Positions 26,091 to 34,841 of a DNA stretch of 64,000 nt are shown here, piece after piece. A program made the position numbers and the translations under genes. Each line of letters opens with the position of its first letter. Positions within the stretch are counted from its first letter, which is position 1. The notes under the pieces are model-generated. The model was not told the DNA's origin. It made no database searches and saw only the letters and a list, made by a program, of their open reading frames with translations. The DNA comes from an uncultured Alphaproteobacteria bacterium (GTDB lineage Bacteria > Pseudomonadota > Alphaproteobacteria > Rhizobiales > Aestuariivirgaceae), in the NCBI GenBank assembly GCA_945957365.1, contig CAMFKI010000012.1, positions 34,985-98,984 on the forward strand, in the 5' to 3' direction.

Positions 26091-26984
26091 ATGAAAGCTA
26101 AGCTCGGCATGTCGCCCATCGCCTGGTGGAACGACGATCTTCCGCAGCTCTCCGACGACGTGTCGCTGGAGGAATGCCTGCGCCAGTCGCGCTCGGCGGG
26201 CTTCACCGGCATGGAGAAGGGCCGGCGCTTCCCGGAATCGGCGGCCGAGATGCTGCCGATCCTGAGACAAGCGGACGTGACGCTGTGCGGCGGCTGGTTC
26301 TCCGGCACGATCGTGAATGAATCGATCGAGGCCAACAAGCAGCGCATCCAGCCGATGATCGACCTGTTCAAGGCGGTCGACGCGCCCTGCATCGTCTATG
26401 GCGAAGTGGGCCGCTCGATCCAGGGCGACCAGTCGAAGCCGCTCGCCACCAAGCCGAAGCTCTCCGAGCCTGAGATGAAGGACTACGGGAAGAAGATGTC
26501 CGAGTTCGCCAGCTGGGTCGAGGCGCAGGGCATGCCGCTGGTCTATCACCACCACATGGCGGCGGTGGTCGAGACCGAGCCGGAGCTCGACGCCTTCATG
26601 GCGGCTTCGACCATCTCGCTGCTCTTCGACGCGGGCCACATGGCCTTCGCCGGTGGTGATGTTCTCCGCTGCATCGACAAGCATCATGCCCGCATCAGGC
26701 ACGTCCACACCAAGGACGTGCGCATGGACGTCATCAACGGGCTCGACCGCACGAAGGAGAGCTTCCTCGACGCCGTGATCAAGGGTGCCTTCACGGTGCC
26801 GGGCGACGGCTCGCTGGATTTCGCGGCGATCGTCAAGAAGCTCGCCGGCTATGGCTATGAGGGATGGTTCGTGGTCGAGGCCGAGCAGGACCCGCGCAAG
26901 GCGCCGCCCCTCAAGATGGCGCAGGTCGGCCATAAGGAGCTCATGCGGGTGATGACGGCGGCGGGCTACGAGGTCGTCGCGTGA
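26091..26984 (+). CDS. iolE: inosose dehydratase-like protein
   Basis: A 297-residue TIM-barrel (xylose-isomerase-like) protein of standard IolE length. It opens 'LGMSPIAWWNDDLPQLSDDVSLEECLRQSRSAGFTGMEKGRRFP', and carries metal-ligand stretches 'VYHHHMAAVVETEPELD', 'SLLFDAGHMAFAGGD' and 'RHVHTKDVR'. The family dehydrates 2-keto-myo-inositol to the trione substrate of IolD. It starts 4 bp after iolD and overlaps the next dehydrogenase gene (GTGA). Confidence 0.92.
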   Translation: MKAKLGMSPIAWWNDDLPQLSDDVSLEECLRQSRSAGFTGMEKGRRFPESAAEMLPILRQADVTLCGGWFSGTIVNESIEANKQRIQPMIDLFKAVDAPCIVYGEVGRSIQGDQSKPLATKPKLSEPEMKDYGKKMSEFASWVEAQGMPLVYHHHMAAVVETEPELDAFMAASTISLLFDAGHMAFAGGDVLRCIDKHHARIRHVHTKDVRMDVINGLDRTKESFLDAVIKGAFTVPGDGSLDFAAIVKKLAGYGYEGWFVVEAEQDPRKAPPLKMAQVGHKELMRVMTAAGYEVVA

Positions 26985-28102
26985 GGGAGTTGGGCATCGG
27001 CCTGATCGGCACGGGCTTCATGGGCAAGGCCCATGCCTTCGCCTATCGTGCGGCACTGGCCGCCTTCCCAGACATTCCGGCGCCGAGGCTCGAGATGGTC
27101 GCCGACGTGAACGCCGACCTCGCGGCGAAGGCGGCGCATCAATATGGCTTCGCTCGCTCCACCTCGGATTGGCGGGCGCTGGTGAACGATCCGCGCGTCG
27201 ATGTCGTGTCGATCACCACGCCCAACACCTTCCACAAGGAGATGGCGCTGGCGGCCATCGCAGCGGGCAAGCATGTCCACTGCGAGAAGCCGCTGTCGCC
27301 CACGCTCGCCGACTCAGGCGAGATGGTCCATGCGGCAGAGAAGGCCGGCGTCGTCACCCAGGTGGGCTTCAACTACATCAAGAACCCGCTCCTCAAGCAG
27401 GCACGCGACATGATCGCAGGCGGCGATCTGGGCGAGATCACGGGCTTCCGCGGCATCCATGCCGAGGACTACATGCATGATCCCGAAAGCCCCTATACCT
27501 GGCGCATCGACCCCGTCGGCGGGCCCGGCGTCGTCGCCGATCTCGGCTCCCACATCATCTGCATGGCGCGCTTCCTGCTGGGACCCATCACGCAGGTGAG
27601 CGCCGACGTCCGCACCGTGGTGAAGAGCAGACCGGTGGCGCACGGCGCGCAGGAGCGGCGCGACGTGCTGGTCGATGACGTGGCGCGGCTCCTCGTCGAC
27701 TTCGCGCGCGGCTGCGGCGGCAGCCTCGAGGCCAACTGGGTGGCGACGGGGCGCAAGATGCAGCTCGCTTTCGAGATCAGCGGCGAGAAGGGCTCGCTGG
27801 TGTTCACCCAGGAGCGGCTGAACGAACTGCTGTTCTACCGCGCCGGCGGCGACAGCCGCAGCAACGGCTACGTGAAGATCGAGGCCGGGCCGCAGCATCC
27901 GCCCTATGGCGAATTCTGCATCGCCGGCGGCCACCAGCTGGGCTTCAACGATCTCAAGACCATCGAGATGGGCGAGTTCCTGCGCGCCATCGGCGAGGGC
28001 CGAAAGGCCACGCCGGATTTCCGCGAAGCCTACGAAATCCAGAAAGTGGTCGAGGCGGCGATCGCCTCGTCGCGGACCCGGTCCTGGGTGGCGGTGGCCT
28101 GA
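26981..28102 (+). CDS. Gfo/Idh/MocA family oxidoreductase (inositol-dehydrogenase-like)
   Basis: A 373-residue protein with the Rossmann motif 'IGLIGTGFMGKAHAFAYR', the catalytic 'HCEKPLSPT' (EKP) near residue 98 and 'DPVGGPGVVADLGSHIICMARFLLG' with the conserved D-x-G-x-H. The GTG start overlaps the iolE stop as GTGA, so it is translationally coupled. It most likely oxidises inositol or an inositol isomer to the inosose used by IolE (IolG/IolW/IolX class), which I cannot separate from sequence. Confidence 0.9.
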   Translation: MRELGIGLIGTGFMGKAHAFAYRAALAAFPDIPAPRLEMVADVNADLAAKAAHQYGFARSTSDWRALVNDPRVDVVSITTPNTFHKEMALAAIAAGKHVHCEKPLSPTLADSGEMVHAAEKAGVVTQVGFNYIKNPLLKQARDMIAGGDLGEITGFRGIHAEDYMHDPESPYTWRIDPVGGPGVVADLGSHIICMARFLLGPITQVSADVRTVVKSRPVAHGAQERRDVLVDDVARLLVDFARGCGGSLEANWVATGRKMQLAFEISGEKGSLVFTQERLNELLFYRAGGDSRSNGYVKIEAGPQHPPYGEFCIAGGHQLGFNDLKTIEMGEFLRAIGEGRKATPDFREAYEIQKVVEAAIASSRTRSWVAVA

Positions 28103-28271
28103 GCCGCGCAGCGGCCGTTCAGGCGGCAGCCACGTGCGACGATCGCCAATCCGAATGGGGTCACGTCTTAATTCGTAACGATTGCATTTGGGCGGTAAGA
28201 AAACCAGGTAGCCCCCTAGCTACCCTCCGCGCGAAAGCGCTCCACGCCTCTCCCAAGGCTTGTGGCTGGGC

Positions 28272-28304
28272 CACGGCCGTCACTTTCCCCAGGTGACGGC
28301 CGTG
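28272..28304. terminator. hairpin between convergent iol operon and msrA
   Basis: A perfect 12-bp stem, CACGGCCGTCAC / GTGACGGCCGTG, with a 9-nt loop, lies 170 bp after the iol operon and 9 bp after the msrA stop. On the plus strand it is followed by CCCTTATTTC (weak U tract) and on the minus strand by no U tract, so it may block both transcripts without being a classic terminator. Confidence 0.6.
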
Positions 28305-28312
28305 CCCTTATT

Positions 28313-28966
28313 TCAGGCTGCGACGCCCGTCCCGATGGGGCAGGAGACGCCGGTTCCGCCCAGGCCGCAGTAGCCGCCCGGGTTCTTGGCGAGATACTGC
28401 TGGTGATAGGTCTCGGCGAAGTAGAAGGGGCCGGCCTCGGCGATTTCGGTGGTGACGGGGCCGAAGCCCTTGGCCCCCAGCGCCTGCTCGTACATGGCCT
28501 TGGCGGCCAGCGCGGCGTCACGCTGGGCCGGCGTCGTCCAGTAGATCGCCGAACGGTACTGGCTGCCGACGTCATTGCCCTGGCGCATGCCCTGGGTGGG
28601 GTCATGGCTCTCGAAAAACACCTTGAGGAGTTCCCCGTAGCTGACCTTGGCCAGATCATAGACGACCAGCACCGACTCGGCGTGGCCGGTCATGCCCGAG
28701 CACACCTCCTCGTAGGTCGGGTTGGGGCTGAAGCCGCCGGCGTTGCCGACCGCGGTCACCCAGACGCCCGGCACCTGCCAGAACTTGCGCTCGGCACCCC
28801 AGTAGCAGCCGAGCGCGAAAACCGCGGTCTCGAAGCCGGCCGGGTAGGGGCCCTTGAGCGGATTGCCGTTCACGTAATGTTTGTCGGCCGTCGGGATGGC
28901 TTCAGCGCGGCCGGGCAGCGACTCGGCGGGCGAAACCATGCGGCTTTTCTGGCGGGTGAAGAACAT
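28313..28966 (-). CDS. msrA: peptide-methionine (S)-S-oxide reductase
   Basis: A 217-residue MsrA. The catalytic Cys is in '[14 protein letters not shown]', followed by '[22 protein letters not shown]' and 'SQYRSAIYW'; C-terminal cysteines in '[15 protein letters not shown]' would resolve the disulfide. It reduces oxidised methionine residues with thioredoxin. The start at 28966 has GAAGGAG 7 nt upstream; a longer frame to 29032 lacks this. Its promoter lies before the tRNA-Ser gene. Confidence 0.94.
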   Translation of the reverse strand: MFFTRQKSRMVSPAESLPGRAEAIPTADKHYVNGNPLKGPYPAGFETAVFALGCYWGAERKFWQVPGVWVTAVGNAGGFSPNPTYEEVCSGMTGHAESVLVVYDLAKVSYGELLKVFFESHDPTQGMRQGNDVGSQYRSAIYWTTPAQRDAALAAKAMYEQALGAKGFGPVTTEIAEAGPFYFAETYHQQYLAKNPGGYCGLGGTGVSCPIGTGVAA

Positions 28967-29078
28967 CTTGAGGCTCCTTCCTCTGTTGCCGGCCAGATAT
29001 AGGGGTACAATCTTGTGGTGACCATTCAACAAAGCTTGATTTAGGCCAGCACAGGCGATATTCCCCGCACCACTTCAA

Positions 29079-29168
29079 GGAAGGGTGGCCGAGTGGTTTA
29101 AGGCACACGCCTGGAACGCGTGCATACGTGAAAGCGTATCGAGGGTTCGAATCCCTCCTCTTCCGCCA
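29079..29168 (+). tRNA. tRNA-Ser(GGA)
   Basis: Folds as a class II tRNA: acceptor GGAAGGG / CTCTTCC, anticodon stem CACGC / GCGTG with loop CTGGAAC giving anticodon GGA (29113-29115), an extra arm (ATACGTGAAAGCGTAT), T arm GAGGG-TTCGAAT-CCCTC, discriminator G and an encoded CCA. It marks the border between resident genes and lower-GC accessory DNA and could be an old integration site, but no second copy of its 3' end was found to the right. Confidence 0.97.
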
Positions 29169-29667
29169 TTTATTCCTAAACTGACCCTCTCTCAGCGATA
29201 ATCGGACGCCAAAAATCTCCAGTATTCGCGGGCATTTTGGAGTGAAGCTGTTGACTGACAAATGGCTGGCTGGCGCGGAAACGGCCTCTCTGGGCCCTTT
29301 ATTCTCCGAACCTCATGACTTTCCGAAATTAGTACGGAAGCAGTAAGTCTCTGTACTTAAATAAAAATTTCCAGTGATGTGCTAATTCCATTCGTTGAAG
29401 CACGTGCCCGTGGACGGGGAGCCGGTAACGAACTTCGTTACAGGCCTCAACCTCTGTGGGAGTTTCGAGTGGTCAACCAGGTGTAAGGTGCAACCTAGGA
29501 ACTGCGCGAACCCCGCCGGTGTTATGGTTCACGGAAGGCAAGTAGGAATGGGACCGGACGCGCGGACATAGGGGTATTCTGAGAGGTGGGCATTGCACAC
29601 AAATGCTTTTGGCACTGTAATCTCCATGGGGCCTTTGAAACCATGCTGGGTGTTGTCCTTGAAGAAG
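29169..29667. other. AT-richer intergenic region after tRNA-Ser, with a 17-bp palindrome
   Basis: About 420-500 bp without a convincing gene. It contains an exact palindrome GTAACGAA-C-TTCGTTAC at 29425-29441, resembling an operator or recombination core. Composition drops compared with upstream genes. Short open frames on either strand lack ribosome binding sites. The trio's promoter should lie here. Confidence 0.6.
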
Positions 29668-30750
29668 ATGTCGCCGTCCGAAGTGCGTCGCCGAAGTCGA
29701 CAGACGGTAAAGAAGTGGCGAAAACAGCTACGTCGACGAGACCAACGTAGAGCAAACACGCCTCCCCCAGTGACAAATCGTTGGGAGAAGGAGGCCAGCG
29801 CGTTAGCAGCGACCCTCGATCGATCACCTAAACTGCCCTCTGGCTATCGTTTGCCAAAAGTATCGTCCCCCGCATCGCTCAGCTTTACGACTGATCACGA
29901 CGGGGTGGCGTTGTTCGGACAGCGAATCCGAACGTTTGGGCTAGCGAATAGGCCTATTTGGGTAGATTTCACCTCCGCCGACATAGCGGAGCCGGCTGCA
30001 GCGTTGTACATTGCAGCTGAGATGGACCGGGCAAGAGTATTAACGGGCCGGAAGCTAACGCTGCTGGACGCTGGTGACTGGTCTCCCGAAGTTCTCGACT
30101 TCATGTATCAGCTGGGGCTCTTCGATCTTCTGGAACTCATCTCGGCTCCAGCTCACTCCAAAATTGGCAATGTCATAGTGCGTAAGATGGAGCGTCACGT
30201 CGGAATTGCGCCTGTAGCAGCTGAGAAATTCAGAGACGCGCTTGCTGCGATGATAGGTAAATCGCTACCTCAGCATCTAGCTACTTATGGTGCAATCATG
30301 GAGGCAGTGGCGAATGTCAAGGATCACGCTTACATTAGGCCTGATGCGGAAAATACCAAAGTTTTGAAAGACGCTTGGTGGGTGAGCGCCAGTTATGAAA
30401 TTGAACAGAAGCTCCTGCAAATTGTGTTTTTGGACCAAGGGATTGGTGTTCCGCAAACGTTACCTCAAACCGTCATGGAAATTCTGAAGTCGATAATACC
30501 TTTCAAAGGTGATACACACTCCGCTCGCATCCAAGCAGCACTTCAATATGGTCGATCCAGCACCGGGAAAGTCGGTCGAGGGCGAGGGTTTGGCGACATG
30601 ATGGAGCTTGTTGATGCTAAATCCACTAACTGGCTGAGAGTGCTGAGCGGTAAAGGTGAATGCGTATATGAGGATGGCAATCTCACCACGAGAGAACACT
30701 CAGTGCCCATTGCAGGAACGCTGGTGCAATGGACGTTGGCGGTGGAATAG
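29668..30750 (+). CDS. GHKL (HATPase) family ATPase, defence-like trio component
   Basis: About 360 residues from an ATG at 29668; a TTG at 29593 would add 25. A basic N-terminus 'MSPSEVRRRSRQTVKKWRKQLRRR' leads into a first domain of unclear fold (about residues 75-190). A GHKL ATPase domain follows: N box 'IMEAVANVKDHAY', G1 box 'VFLDQGIGVPQ', and Gly-rich 'VGRGRGFGDMMELVD'. This binds ATP as in histidine-kinase, RsbW or MutL domains; no phospho-acceptor His is seen. The STAS-like DUF4325 gene starts 10 bp later. GC is lower than in flanking genes. The pair resembles a partner-switch module. Confidence 0.75.
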   Translation: MSPSEVRRRSRQTVKKWRKQLRRRDQRRANTPPPVTNRWEKEASALAATLDRSPKLPSGYRLPKVSSPASLSFTTDHDGVALFGQRIRTFGLANRPIWVDFTSADIAEPAAALYIAAEMDRARVLTGRKLTLLDAGDWSPEVLDFMYQLGLFDLLELISAPAHSKIGNVIVRKMERHVGIAPVAAEKFRDALAAMIGKSLPQHLATYGAIMEAVANVKDHAYIRPDAENTKVLKDAWWVSASYEIEQKLLQIVFLDQGIGVPQTLPQTVMEILKSIIPFKGDTHSARIQAALQYGRSSTGKVGRGRGFGDMMELVDAKSTNWLRVLSGKGECVYEDGNLTTREHSVPIAGTLVQWTLAVE

Positions 30751-30760
30751 GGAAACAGAG

Positions 30761-31084
30761 ATGCGACAAGTTTCAATCGCCAAAGAATTCAGCAGGACCC
30801 CAGGGGGCCGCTACTTGGCGGATGGTCCGTACAGTGGAGAAGAGTTTCGAGAGAAATACTTGCTCCCTGCAATGCACCTAGATGGTGTCGAAGTAATTTT
30901 GGATGGTGCCGCTGGCTACCCTTCTTCGTTCCTTGAGGAGGCATTTGGCGGGCTGCGTAGACGAGGAATCCCACTTGAAGCAATAGAGAACAAGCTGCGG
31001 ATCGCCTCTCACAGTCCTGAGTATGATAGATACGTGGGGCGCATCTGGAAGTATATCAAAGAGGCCAAGGGTGGAAATTCCTGA
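30761..31084 (+). CDS. STAS-like DUF4325 domain protein
   Basis: A 107-residue protein with the DUF4325 core: 'GGRYLADGPYSGEEFREKYLLPAM', 'VEVILDGAAGYPSSFLEEAFGGLRRRG'. Like STAS domains it carries a conserved serine after the glycine-rich turn ('YPSSF'), the position that anti-anti-sigma factors have phosphorylated. It lies 10 bp after the GHKL ATPase gene, the expected partner. The next gene overlaps its 3' end. Function unknown; regulated release of an effector is inferred. Confidence 0.82.
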   Translation: MRQVSIAKEFSRTPGGRYLADGPYSGEEFREKYLLPAMHLDGVEVILDGAAGYPSSFLEEAFGGLRRRGIPLEAIENKLRIASHSPEYDRYVGRIWKYIKEAKGGNS

Positions 31085-31520
31085 TTGGCTGATAAAGGTC
31101 GCGCCAAGCGCATTTTCAGCTGTCGTCGGATATTTCGTTGGTGGATGGAGAGAAAGAAAGCAACACAGGTCCCGACAATTGGGAGAAAGGGTAAAAGAAA
31201 CGTGTGGCCTTATCGATGGAATTTCCGATAAGGCTTGTAAGTATTGGGCGAACTGCAATGCGCCTGAATCCAGGCTTCTGGGCCAAGAAATAGTAGCAGA
31301 CCTACATCGGGCAACACGAACTCGCCTGCTGTGTGCGGAGTTTGATCCTCGATTTGACTTCCAAATGTTTTGTGATCTCGATGATGAGTTCTCTGAGCTT
31401 GTCACAGGCGGTGATTTTCAATCGGCAAATGCGGTTCCCGATTTGGAGAAGGCTAACAAGATCCGCACAGTGGCTACCAATTTTGTCATTTGTCTCAAGA
31501 AGGAGTACGATTTCCTTTGA
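31071..31520 (+). CDS. small membrane protein with cytoplasmic tail, candidate effector of the trio
   Basis: About 149 residues from a GTG at 31071 that overlaps the DUF4325 gene; an ATG at 31023 is a longer alternative. A single hydrophobic helix lies near the N-terminus ('VAPSAFSAVVGYFVGGW', about residues 10-26), followed by 'RERKQHRS' as a positive-inside stop and a soluble helical tail. No named domain is recognised. A membrane effector following a sensor/switch pair is a common defence layout. Confidence 0.65.
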   Translation: MEIPDWLIKVAPSAFSAVVGYFVGGWRERKQHRSRQLGERVKETCGLIDGISDKACKYWANCNAPESRLLGQEIVADLHRATRTRLLCAEFDPRFDFQMFCDLDDEFSELVTGGDFQSANAVPDLEKANKIRTVATNFVICLKKEYDFL

Positions 31521-31635
31521 CAATGACGATAAATGGAAGCCGCGAAGCAGCAACTGACCTAGTTTCTAGGTGAGGTTTGTACGTTACCACTCCCACACAG
31601 TCACAAATGGTTGCATCGCGGTGACCGTTGTCCAG

Positions 31636-33618
31636 TCAACCGGGAGTGTTCTCATTTGAATTCGCTGAATTGGAACACTTCCTCTTGGAACCAAGTGTGG
31701 GCATGCTGATGTCGTCCTCACAGACCAAGGACGCGAGTCGGGCCAGTGCTTCGGCCACGACACGGCCGTGGTCGTGGATGCTCTGAATGATCTTGGCTGG
31801 AGATCGGTCATCGAACTTTGCGACGGTACCCGGATTGACAGCCTTGAGGTCAAAGACCGCAGCGTCAATAGCAGATGCTTGAGCCTCCAGGTCCCGTGCC
31901 GCCTTCTCCTTCTCGTTGATCTCGCTGATCAGCGTGGCCAACTCGACGTCCGAAGTCTTCAGTTTCTTCAGGCGCTTGAGCTTCTCCTTCAGGTCGAACA
32001 CCTCGGCCTTGGTATCTGCCGACTGCGCCAGGATGGGCTGCATTTCTTCACGGGCTTTCGCGCGGCGCGCAGCGAAGTCGACGGTCCAGGAGTACCGACT
32101 ATCGGCCTCCGCATTGCCGCGGAGCGGCAGCAGCCGGGCGTAGGTCGGGAACGGCTTTCCAGCGTTGTCTTCCTGCTCCAGCCAATCGGCGGTGAGATTG
32201 GAGGGCAGCGCGCTGTCGGCAAGCGGCTTCCCATCCTTGTCGAAACCGAAATGCGCCAGCGTGAGTGGGGTCTTCTTGCCGACCTTTACATGGTTCAGGT
32301 CATAGTACCAGATCCGTTCGGTCTTCCTGCCCTTGGTGAAAAACAGCAGGTTCGTCTTCACGCCCGCGCCAGCGGTTGAGAAAACCCCTCCCGGCAGGCT
32401 CACGATCGCCCAGAGGTCGCACTCATCGACCAACTTGCGCTTCGTTTCGACGAAGGAGCTTTCGTTGGTCCTGAACAACATGCCTTCGTCGAGAACTATG
32501 GCACAGGTGCCCTTTGGCGCGAGTTCCGCAAGGATGTCCTGGACGAACAGCACCTGTGTCGAGCTGGTCTCGAAGGCAAAATTCTTCTGTGCGTCCTTGC
32601 CTTCCTTCCCGCCGAACGGCGGGTTGGTCAGTATGACATCGAACTGCTTCGGCGCTTTGTCGAACAGCGCGCCATAGGTCGCCCGACGCGTGAGCGAGTT
32701 GCCGTGCCAGAGATTGGGCTGGTCGATCCCGTGCAGGACGAGGTTGGCCAGTGCGATCGGGATGACTAGGTTCTCCTTCTCGCGGCCGAAGAAGGTGTCG
32801 TGCTTCAAGGTTTCGAGATCTGTGCTCAGCGGGGACCGGCCCAGCTTCCGGGAAATGTGCTCATACGCGATCGCGAGGAAGCCGCCCGTTCCGCAGCAGG
32901 GGTCATAGACCGTCTGGCCAAGCTGCGGATCGACCGTGTGCACCATCGCGCGGATCACCTCGCGCGGGGTGAAGAACTGCCCGCCGTCCGAGTTCTTCTC
33001 GCCCATCTTGAGCAGCAGGTCTTCGTACACCTGCGACAGGGTGAAGAAGTGGGTATCGTCGATGTTGTCGATGCTGATCTGGTGCACGCGGTCGAGGATG
33101 TCGCGCAGGTTCGTCTCAGAATCCACGCGCACCTTTTCGACGGCTGTCATGATTCGGCCGATGATGCGCTGCTTCGGTGATGCGGTGGGGTTCGGCAAGC
33201 CCGTCCTCGCATCGATATCCAGCCCGTGTAGCGCAGGCAGCAGTTCCTTGTTGATGAAGTCGAAGAGCTTGCCGTCACCAGCGGCGAACAGTTCTTGCCG
33301 CTTCCAGCCGAAGGGCTTCCCTTCAGGCGTCTTCGGGTGGCCGTGCTTGTCGGACCAGGGCGCTGCCCAGTCCTGCCAGCGATAGGGCGCACGCAGGGCT
33401 TGGGAGAATCCGACGCCGACGGCATCGGCTTCTTCCTGGTCACGCGCCTCCTGCGCGTCGAGCAGGCGCAGGAACAGGATCCACGTCAGTTCCGGCACAT
33501 ACTGGAGTGCGCTGGCGCAGTTGGACCGCCGCATCACGTCGCAGATGCCCTTGACGAAGGCGCCCAGCGACTGCGTCGAGGAAATGGCCTTGGGTTTCTC
33601 TTGCTTGGGGCGTGCCAT
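31636..33618 (-). CDS. hsdM: type I restriction-modification methyltransferase subunit
   Basis: A 660-residue HsdM. An N-terminal helical domain ('SLGAFVKGICDVMRRSNCASALQYVPELTWILFLRLLDAQE') precedes the N6-adenine MTase with 'FFTPREVIRAMV', SAM motif I 'VYDPCCGTGGFLAIA' and catalytic 'ILTNPPFGG'. A coiled-coil 'AEVFDLKEKLKRLKKLKTSDVELATLISEINEKEKAARDLEAQ' lies at the C-terminus. The start at 33618 fits the family; a longer frame to 33681 overlaps hsdS. It is the last gene of hsdR-hsdS-hsdM. Confidence 0.95.
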   Translation of the reverse strand: MARPKQEKPKAISSTQSLGAFVKGICDVMRRSNCASALQYVPELTWILFLRLLDAQEARDQEEADAVGVGFSQALRAPYRWQDWAAPWSDKHGHPKTPEGKPFGWKRQELFAAGDGKLFDFINKELLPALHGLDIDARTGLPNPTASPKQRIIGRIMTAVEKVRVDSETNLRDILDRVHQISIDNIDDTHFFTLSQVYEDLLLKMGEKNSDGGQFFTPREVIRAMVHTVDPQLGQTVYDPCCGTGGFLAIAYEHISRKLGRSPLSTDLETLKHDTFFGREKENLVIPIALANLVLHGIDQPNLWHGNSLTRRATYGALFDKAPKQFDVILTNPPFGGKEGKDAQKNFAFETSSTQVLFVQDILAELAPKGTCAIVLDEGMLFRTNESSFVETKRKLVDECDLWAIVSLPGGVFSTAGAGVKTNLLFFTKGRKTERIWYYDLNHVKVGKKTPLTLAHFGFDKDGKPLADSALPSNLTADWLEQEDNAGKPFPTYARLLPLRGNAEADSRYSWTVDFAARRAKAREEMQPILAQSADTKAEVFDLKEKLKRLKKLKTSDVELATLISEINEKEKAARDLEAQASAIDAAVFDLKAVNPGTVAKFDDRSPAKIIQSIHDHGRVVAEALARLASLVCEDDISMPTLGSKRKCSNSANSNENTPG

Positions 33619-33620
33619 GG

Positions 33621-34841
33621 TCAGATCTCGAAGGCTGAGGCGAGAATGCGCTGAGGTAATGCCGATATGTCTTGTGCGCACTGGGTGAGTGCGACGCGCA
33701 GGGTCTCAATCTCCGCCAGTTGGGATTTCAGGTCTTTGGCTATCCGCCTCTGTTCGTAGATGTCTGGGGCGCAAATATGGAAGGATTCAAGCGCGGGCAT
33801 GTAGATCGTCTTGTGCGTGGCTCCCATTGCCATCTCTCGCAAGGAAGCCCGCGACCGTATGAGTGCGTGCATCAGAAAGTCTGGATCTAGACATTCCCCG
33901 CAGACCCAGTTTGCGAAGTCCTGGCTTGTTGCCATCGGCTTTCCCATGATAGCGACGAAGCCTACTGATGCCGTCCGGGACAGACAGACGGTCCCTCGTG
34001 GCAGCACGCGGGCAGCCGAATTCGCGATACCTTCTCGATTTGTCCGAAGCTGGGTTTCTTCAACCCACCTTCCGTCCAGCGCGCGTATTTCGGTCAAGGA
34101 CAGCCACGAGATGTCACCGCCCCACCAGTCGGGCCTAAGCCTGCTGGGCGTGTGTCCGCTTTCCAATCGTGCCACATGCGAAAGCTTACGCCAACGCCAT
34201 CCAGTAGGTGGCTCGGGCAACTTGTGTGGTGTGGCAATGGGCAGAATCGATGCATAAGCTTGCCTGTAGATCGCACCGGAGAGCGCCTGAAGCTCATGGA
34301 GTTGCGCCTTGATGCCAATGCTGGCGAGCTCTGCCTCGACAAGTTGTGCATTGATCGAAGCGACCATCTGCTCCTGCCTGGTAATGCTCGGAAGCGGCAA
34401 TTCAACTGCTTCAACCTGTGTGGGAGATATATGAGGGACACCCAAACTTTGGTCATGCCCCGTCACCTTGCCGATGAAGCTGTTGCTCTGGACGAAGGCA
34501 TACAAATATTCCGGCAGCACTTTCAGCGGGTCGATGACGAATCGACCGACCCGCTGAACTAACAATGCCGGCAGGTCGTCTTTCGTCACGCGAGCGACCT
34601 TAAATCCGGAGTTAATAATCGGCCTATCAAGACTAATCAGCACGTCCCCATCTTTAATCTGATAGTCGGGATAACGCTGATACTCCGCCTCATCTAAGAA
34701 TGCAGCGTCATCCCAATAGACCCGCTTTGGCAAGATGTTCGTGTTTCGAAGCAGTCTTATACCTGAGGTTTTGAATGTGGTACTTTTAAATGCGAAGCCG
34801 GATTGAACCTTCGCAACGTCTCCAATTTTAGCGGGTCTCAT
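33621..34841 (-). CDS. hsdS: type I restriction-modification specificity subunit
   Basis: A 406-residue HsdS with two target-recognition domains. The first begins 'MRPAKIGDVAKVQSGFAFKSTTF' and the second about residue 215 'GWRWRKLSHVARLESGHTPSR'; each ends in a helical spacer ('TRQEQMVASINAQLVEAELASIGI', 'IYEQRRIAKDLKSQLAEIETLRVAL'). The recognition site cannot be read from it. It overlaps hsdR by 4 bp and lies 2 bp before hsdM. Confidence 0.95.
   Translation of the reverse strand: MRPAKIGDVAKVQSGFAFKSTTFKTSGIRLLRNTNILPKRVYWDDAAFLDEAEYQRYPDYQIKDGDVLISLDRPIINSGFKVARVTKDDLPALLVQRVGRFVIDPLKVLPEYLYAFVQSNSFIGKVTGHDQSLGVPHISPTQVEAVELPLPSITRQEQMVASINAQLVEAELASIGIKAQLHELQALSGAIYRQAYASILPIATPHKLPEPPTGWRWRKLSHVARLESGHTPSRLRPDWWGGDISWLSLTEIRALDGRWVEETQLRTNREGIANSAARVLPRGTVCLSRTASVGFVAIMGKPMATSQDFANWVCGECLDPDFLMHALIRSRASLREMAMGATHKTIYMPALESFHICAPDIYEQRRIAKDLKSQLAEIETLRVALTQCAQDISALPQRILASAFEI

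Noticed and set aside
24032..26392. 786-residue open frame on the minus strand
   Set aside because: Antisense to iolD and iolE; no domain pattern.
29522..29827. 101-residue open frame on the minus strand before the GHKL gene
   Set aside because: No ribosome binding site and no domain; it overlaps the N-terminal coding part of the GHKL gene.
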